Origin: Cristatella mucedo
Lineage: Eukaryota; Bryozoa; Phylactolaemata; Cristatellidae
Direction: 5' to 3'
NCBI GenBank assembly: GCA_009760855.2
Contig: WPIO01000259.1
Coordinates: 93,501 to 157,500, forward strand
DNA length: 64,000 nucleotides
Position numbers and translations under genes: made by a program. This document shows positions 58,785-64,000 of the stretch, in pieces; the stretch's first letter is position 1, and each line of letters begins with the position of its first letter. The notes beneath the pieces were generated by a model. It made no database searches. It was not told where the DNA came from and saw only the letters and a list, made by a program, of their open reading frames with translations.

Positions 58785-59290
58785 ACAATAATAATAGTGC
58801 ACTTAATAAAGGGCCCTCCGAGAACTCAATCTCTTCCTTGGTGTTTCACATTTGCTGCAAAGGGAAGCGTGATTGAATCGTGAGTAATATCATGCTTGAT
58901 AAACAACATGAACAACGTGGTTAGGGGTGACATACACAGGGTCAGCATGCAAATGTGGTTAGTGGCTGCATGCACAGTGTCAAGTTGTCATGGTTTCATC
59001 GCTCACTTTTAGGTCACTTCATTTAGCCACAGCCTGTCTCTCAGATCTACTCCCCCACCAGGCCAAGCATCGTCCCACCCGCTTTTCGGAATCCAACATT
59101 CTACCAATACCTCGTACAAACCTCAAATCATTTGGAGACTGTGCATTAAGTTCGTATGGTCCCAAAGATTGGAACTCCCTCCCGACTTGCATCAGAACAT
59201 GCCCTGACTTGACCACATTTAAAAAGAACTCAAAAAGACACTTATTTAGGGCGGCATTTGGTTGGTCCCTGTGATTCGTCCTTGATGTGC
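58785..59290. mobile_element. LINE family B with inverted halves
   Basis: 58785-58985 is the LINE B 3' end on the minus strand, with an AAT-like tail and the 3' UTR up to GACACTGTGCATGC. 58986-59290 is the preceding part of the same LINE on the plus strand, ending CTTGATGTGCTTG. In an intact LINE B these two ends are only about 10 bases apart. The pair therefore looks like one element whose 5' half has been flipped. Confidence 0.8.
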
Positions 59291-59294
59291 TTGT

Positions 59295-59505
59295 CCCATC
59301 TGAACTACTTCCTAATCATGTCAAGCATCGTACCTACTAATATTCTGACTCATGCCGCTTAGCTGTTTCCTTAACAAATCTCAAATCCCTGGGAAACTGT
59401 GCCTCTTCTAGTTCAAATCACACCAGAGCCTTGCACGCGCTCTTAACTGAGGTCACACAAGTTCGCAGACTTGTTGATATTTAAAATAGCTGCTAAAAAC
59501 TCACC
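59295..59505 (+). mobile_element. diverged LINE fragment (copy 2)
   Basis: Counterpart of 19375-19630 (CTGAACTACTTCCTAATCAT). Confidence 0.7.
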
Positions 59506-59744
59506 TGCTACTTAGAGTATTAGCCGTGATCCGATCCGTGTGAATTTCCCTGCAGGTGAGCTTACGCTTAATGACGTTGTGCCACCGTTCAGTTACTCAA
59601 TAATTGACTCGCTTCCTTTCGAGCTTTTTGTAAAGTACTGTGATAACGAGAATTAGCTCTCTTAAAGTGCTCTACTCAAATGTCTCATACCTGTTCTTAG
59701 TTTCATCCATGCCACGTTGTCGCAGCATCGACGCGCTTTCCTGT

Positions 59745-60215
59745 CTCTACTCTTGGATCTATAAAAGCCAGTCATACTGTGGATTAGATGAGGGGTTTTC
59801 TGGAAGAAAGATCAACAATTCAGCTCAGGGCTGCGAGCTGTGATGGCACAATGGGTAAGGCGGTTACCATTTACGACCTGATTCCTTAGTACATGGGTTC
59901 GAATCTTGTGGCAAGCGATTCTTTGCTGCGGCTGCAAGTAGTGGGGATGGTGGTCGTGAAGATTCTTCGTCTTCGGCTCTATCTCGACGCCGTCGCCGGT
60001 AGTTTCCGGAATCGGTTGCTCTCAAAGCGAGGGACGAGGTCGCGCTGTCCTCGGGCGATTTACGGGATGGAGAGAGTCAACGCCTGGAGGATTCGGTGAA
60101 CCACACCGAATACGGTCGCATAGCGCCCGAGCTAGTATTTGGTGTTTCTTTTGTGTTTTGTGTGTGTGCATGCACACGTGGTCTCGGCAAGAGCGCTGGG
60201 TGTAGTGTGTGTCGA
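59745..60215 (+). mobile_element. dispersed repeat R, head part
   Basis: tRNA-like head with a well-kept box B (GGTTCGAATC, 59896-59905), then the middle part to about 60215. The AATAAA and primer-binding-like 3' part is absent. Only copy 2 has it at this place. Confidence 0.65.
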
Positions 60216-61162
60216 ATGCTGACAGAAAAATATAAGCTCACTGAGGTGATATGCAATCTCGAACGCAACTGGCGTGGGAGATTTATTACAACTGGTGTGA
60301 ATGATTTATTAAGCTCGACAGTATCCGTGTAAAAAGAATATTTATTAATATATTATGCATATTGTTATTAGTAAAAATCTACATTGCTCTCAAAGGGAAC
60401 TACATATTTTTATCGACCGCCCTTTACATATGCTGGAAAGGAAGCATATCAACTGGTTAATTATTGCATCGTTGCATGCACAATTTCAGCATCCACGAGA
60501 ACACAAACGGCTACTCATACGGAAGGAGCAATAACTGAGAGGAACGCGGGATAGGTTTTTCGCCTTTTTGTTAATTTCATCGAGTTAATAGATTATTTAA
60601 CGTCAGTCAGTAGGGAGTTGTATGCTCTTATAGCACGTAAACTGGAAGAGCCGGTACGGTTAGCTGTCACTGATAGGAGCGGCTGCTTAGCAACTGCTGA
60701 CCAAGCAAGCTGCTCGCACCCCCATTTCTCTCGCATTAATCTGAAAAAAGAACTGACGTCGAGAAAGTGGCGTAGTTGAGGTTTCCTTCACTCAAGGTTC
60801 TCCTGCGGACTCGAGAGACTCGTTGAAAAAGGAGACATCTTTCTTGAAGGGAGGTCAACATTTTGGCTCCTATATAAAAAATTCTTGGCAAAGCCTAAAG
60901 CTGGAGCTGTCCACTTTTGGCGTTTTATATATGCGACGCATGATGCAGAGTGACGTATGATACAGCTGCGGCCACGACGAGTGTTTTTTCTTCTTCTTCT
61001 GCAATAGCAAACGCGCCCCGCCCCCCCGTCCTTCGTTCCCTCATCGGCTGTTTATTACCAGACGGCGAAATAGCGTTCAGGATCGGTCAGTTCTCTGTAC
61101 GCTCGATGCATATGTACGCTGAATATGTCGCTCTATAGACACCAATATAACATCCCGATTGG
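60216..61162. other. intergenic, partly shared
   Basis: 60585-60720 matches 20850-21080. 60880-61162 matches 22083-22365. A 34-bp segment that includes ACTCAAGGTTCTCCTGCGG (60791) occurs again at 62290. No gene recognised. Confidence 0.45.
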
Positions 61163-61528
61163 ATGCTTTGTTCCTGCTCTAATTATTTCACGCCTCCCGG
61201 CTACGGCATCACGCCATTACTTCAAGCCGCTATCCTAGTTGACCCTAAAACAGAGTTCAGCTCTTACAGAGGACCGATCACTAATGTCGCTCTGGACTGC
61301 ATACTCTCGGGTTCATATACAACCTCGCACGCCTATTCGTCACTTACTGTAGAGGCCAAATGGCTGTTTCATGTAGCCGTGCAAATATTGAATTTAAATA
61401 ATTCAATCTGGACAGAACTACGAAGCCGACACGAGCTTTTGCCAACAACAGCGACTAGTTTTCCCCAATCTTGTGCAGGAGCCGATGAATATCTAGGCAT
61501 TCATCTATATAAAACCTTTTACATGTGA
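61163..61528 (+). CDS. hypothetical 121-residue ORF (copy 2 of the conserved ORF)
   Basis: The first about 76 residues match the frame at 22366-22608. After that the two diverge completely (copy 2 reads on through LNNSIWTELRSRHELLP to a TGA), so either the junction is a duplication breakpoint or the true exon ends near there. No family recognised. Confidence 0.3.
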   Translation: MLCSCSNYFTPPGYGITPLLQAAILVDPKTEFSSYRGPITNVALDCILSGSYTTSHAYSSLTVEAKWLFHVAVQILNLNNSIWTELRSRHELLPTTATSFPQSCAGADEYLGIHLYKTFYM

Positions 61529-61847
61529 ATTTAGGAGGCATTCATCTATAAAAAGCTTTCAAACAGCCAGCTATCGTCAAATAAGTGATTGATTAAATTA
61601 CGAAAATTAAATTACGCAGAAAGAGCACTCAACTATGCTTACAATGGGCTACTGCCGATTAGAAGAGTATGGTGATTTAGTCCAGCAATGTCTTCAGAGT
61701 TTCGCACGAGGAGTTTATTAGTCCGTCGCTCAGTATGAATAAATTTGTCGTCATCGACGGCTGAATCTTTGCAAGGCAGGCACTGAGTTTATGAACCGTC
61801 GCAGCTGATCCTGATGCCAAATCGAGGCGCTTCACAGAAACATGTAA

Positions 61848-62288
61848 TGTACCTTCGTCTGTAACTCCACAAAGTCATAAAAACCACGTGGGTGTTACGC
61901 AGGACAGTTTGGCATAGCACACTCACTGCCTAAGCGGCTTTCGGTACGCATTCGGTTGTCAACAGACTGCGTCTCACGCAAAAAAGAGAAGGTGGGAAGC
62001 ATAGCAGAGTCAGGAGCAGCTGAGGTAGTGAGTAGCTTGGAAGTAGCAGCTCAGGACCGCTGAAAAGGATGAGCCATAGTCGGCAGCTGGAGAGTAGTTG
62101 TTGTTGCGTAAGAATTGTGGAAGCGAGTTCCACAGTCTGGGACCTGTAGAGCTAAAGCTTCTGCCGCCAACGGTCATTCAGCAGAGGAATGGAACAGCTA
62201 ATTTATTGTCCACACAGGACCTGAGGGCGTGAACAGGCTGAACTGGCGTAGTAGTTCAGTTGGGTACGAAAGAGCCAAGCCGGGGTGG
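61848..62288 (-). mobile_element. LINE family A, minus strand, only in copy 2
   Basis: 3' UTR segment (CTCCACAAAGTCATAAA) and the coding end in reverse. Frame broken. Absent from copy 1 between 22608 and 22615. Confidence 0.85.
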
Positions 62289-62694
62289 GACTCAAGGTTC
62301 TCCTGCGGACTCGAGAGACTCGTAGGAGCGGGCCAATTTTCTAAGCCCCAACGCCGGGGGGGGCCGTCTGGCTAATTGGGTGGAACAACTAAGGCAGCAG
62401 GCATTCAAGCCCCCTTTACAGAGGTTCCGTGGCAAGTTCCCGGCGTCCTTTTGAAAGCTCTCTAGTCTAACCTTACAGTTTTTATTCACCGGTGGCTGAG
62501 CCATACTTTTTCTAAACGTTTATGATGCTGCCTGAAGTTTATATCGTGTGATTGTGGCTTTGAGATGGTTTCAGCGTTCTTATCTGTGGTCACGTAAAGT
62601 TAGCCTATTGCAGCCACGTGCTACCGAAAACTTCTGTTTTCATACTCAGTTTAGTTTACGTAATACGCTCGCTCCGTGTGATTCAGCGTTTATT
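62289..62694. other. shared intergenic DNA
   Basis: Parallels 22612-23049. No gene recognised. Confidence 0.45.
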
Positions 62695-63588
62695 TCTGCT
62701 CTTGGATCTAGACAAGCCAGTCAAGATGTGGATTAAATGGACGGTTTTCTGGAAGAAAGATCAAATAATAGGCTCAGGGCTGCGAGCTGTGATGGCACAA
62801 TAGGTAAGGCGGTTACTATTTACGACCCGAGTCCTTGGGACATGGGTTCGAATCATGTGTCAACCGATCATTTGTTGCGGCTGCAAGTGGGTGGTGATGG
62901 TGGTAGTGATGATTCTTCGTCTTCGGCTTCTTCTCGACGCCGTCGCGGTAGTTACTGGACTCGGTTGCTCTGAAAGCGAGGGACGAGGTCGCGCTGTCCA
63001 CGGGCGATTTACGGGATGGAGAGAGTCAACGCCTGGAGGGTTCGGTGAACCCCGCCGAATACGGTCGCATAGCGCCCGAGCTCGCATTTGTGTTTCTTCT
63101 CTGTTTTATATGCGTGCGTGCGCACGTGGTCTCTGCAAGAACGCTGGGTTTAGTGTGTGAGGTATTCCTACCGTTTAGGTGGAAGCGGAGCCCTAGTTCG
63201 CCGGTCAGGGTCTAGGCTCCGGTTCGGTGTCTTCGTTCTATTCGGGTCCTTCCCCACAATTGACGCAGGTAACCTAATTGCCGGGACGAGTTTTTTCTAC
63301 GCAAGAGTGCTTCTGCTGCAGACAGCCTGCGAGGAGTGTGGAGATAAAACTGAGCTAGACGCAAAGCGACATTGTGCACTTTGCTCAGTGAAATCCCCGA
63401 TTTGAGTCTCTTTGTTATCCACGCCGCGGACTCGCGATTACCCTTTAGTAACGGTAAGTAGGTTGACGCCAGAAAATACTAGTCTTGAGGCGGCCTTCTT
63501 ATTTCGCAGAGGCGCGCACCGAACCGCATTCGGCCGCAGGCTATGCCAGGTTACGCGTACTCCGCCGTGCCTTCGGCATTACACGTTT
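62695..63588 (+). mobile_element. dispersed LTR-like repeat R (copy 2)
   Basis: Counterpart of 23050-23946. tRNA-like head with box B GGTTCGAATC at 62845-62854, later GTAACGGTAAGTAGGTTGACG near 63449 and the CCTTCGGCATTAC end. The AATAAA seen in other copies is lost in this one. Confidence 0.65.
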
Positions 63589-63591
63589 GAT

Positions 63592-63640
63592 GTAGCGCCC
63601 TCAGAGAACTCAATCTCTTTCTAGGCACTTTACATTTGCG
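63592..63640 (-). mobile_element. LINE family B, 3' tail fragment (copy 2)
   Basis: Counterpart of 23950-24032. Runs into non-LINE sequence after TTTACATTTGC. Confidence 0.75.
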
Positions 63641-64000
63641 TCCAAGATCACCCAGGCTACTAGCGGTGGCCGTCGCTGAATCCAGGCACCCACGAGACCA
63701 AGCAGGTGCTCTGCTAGCTCCAACCCCCTACCACCCCCCCCCTGCTGACAGGCTGCAGGTCAGCGTATCTTGAACCGGTTGTTATATATTTAAATAATAT
63801 ATATATGTAAAAAGACGATTTTCCTATATAAAAAAATATGCCTTTGCTACCAAAGCTGTAACACAATCACGTGGAGAGGGTCGTGAAATCCCATCATCCC
63901 CCGTAGGTTTCGGTATCAGAGGCAGCCATTGACTTGCAGCCAGTTTTTGCTGCTGCATTACTGCTTATCGAAGTTCCATTGAAGTAAGTTGTTAGATTTC
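63641..64000. other. right end of window, still inside the duplication
   Basis: Matches 24790-25128. No gene recognised. Confidence 0.55.

Overview
The window looks like nuclear DNA of a multicellular animal, most likely a marine or aquatic invertebrate. The species cannot be read from the sequence. The pointers are intronless GT31 galactosyltransferase genes with Golgi-type signal anchors, a spliced RING/B-box (TRIM-type) gene, many truncated CR1/L2-like LINE copies, a tRNA-derived SINE family, long GA/CT microsatellites and an old Polinton-like virus element. Real host genes are few. Most of the window is repeat-rich intergenic DNA.

Layout: 0.96-2.1 kb LINE family A; 2.4-3.2 kb a long GA microsatellite; 3.8-4.9 kb an intact GT31 gene (A); 5-6 kb LINE debris; 6.2-25.1 kb the first copy of a large segmental duplication, which carries a broken GT31 gene (B, 10.9-12.2 kb); 26.6-31.1 kb a two-exon TRIM-like gene whose 3' end runs into a LINE tail; 32.4-32.8 kb a 12-bp minisatellite; 33.3-34.1 kb a broken, 5'-truncated copy of gene A (A'); 34.3-35.2 kb an LTR-like dispersed repeat; 37.6-46.4 kb a fossil Polinton-like element (AT-rich, with integrase, capsid-like and fibre-like parts) between partial copies of a GC-rich repeat; 47.7-64.0 kb the second copy of the segmental duplication, with an intact GT31 gene (B', 52.2-53.5 kb). 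The second copy runs off the right edge.

The order A-B ... A'-B' shows that a two-gene glycosyltransferase cassette was duplicated in tandem and then lost genes reciprocally: A and B' survive, B and A' are pseudogenes. LINE and SINE insertions present in only one copy of the duplication (near 14.3, 16.0, 21.2 and 50.8 kb) date these insertions relative to it. The two surviving enzymes would act in the Golgi, each adding a sugar (probably galactose or N-acetylglucosamine) in beta-1,3 linkage. The TRIM-like gene is unrelated in function. No true tRNA or rRNA gene, CRISPR array or bacterial-type operon was seen.
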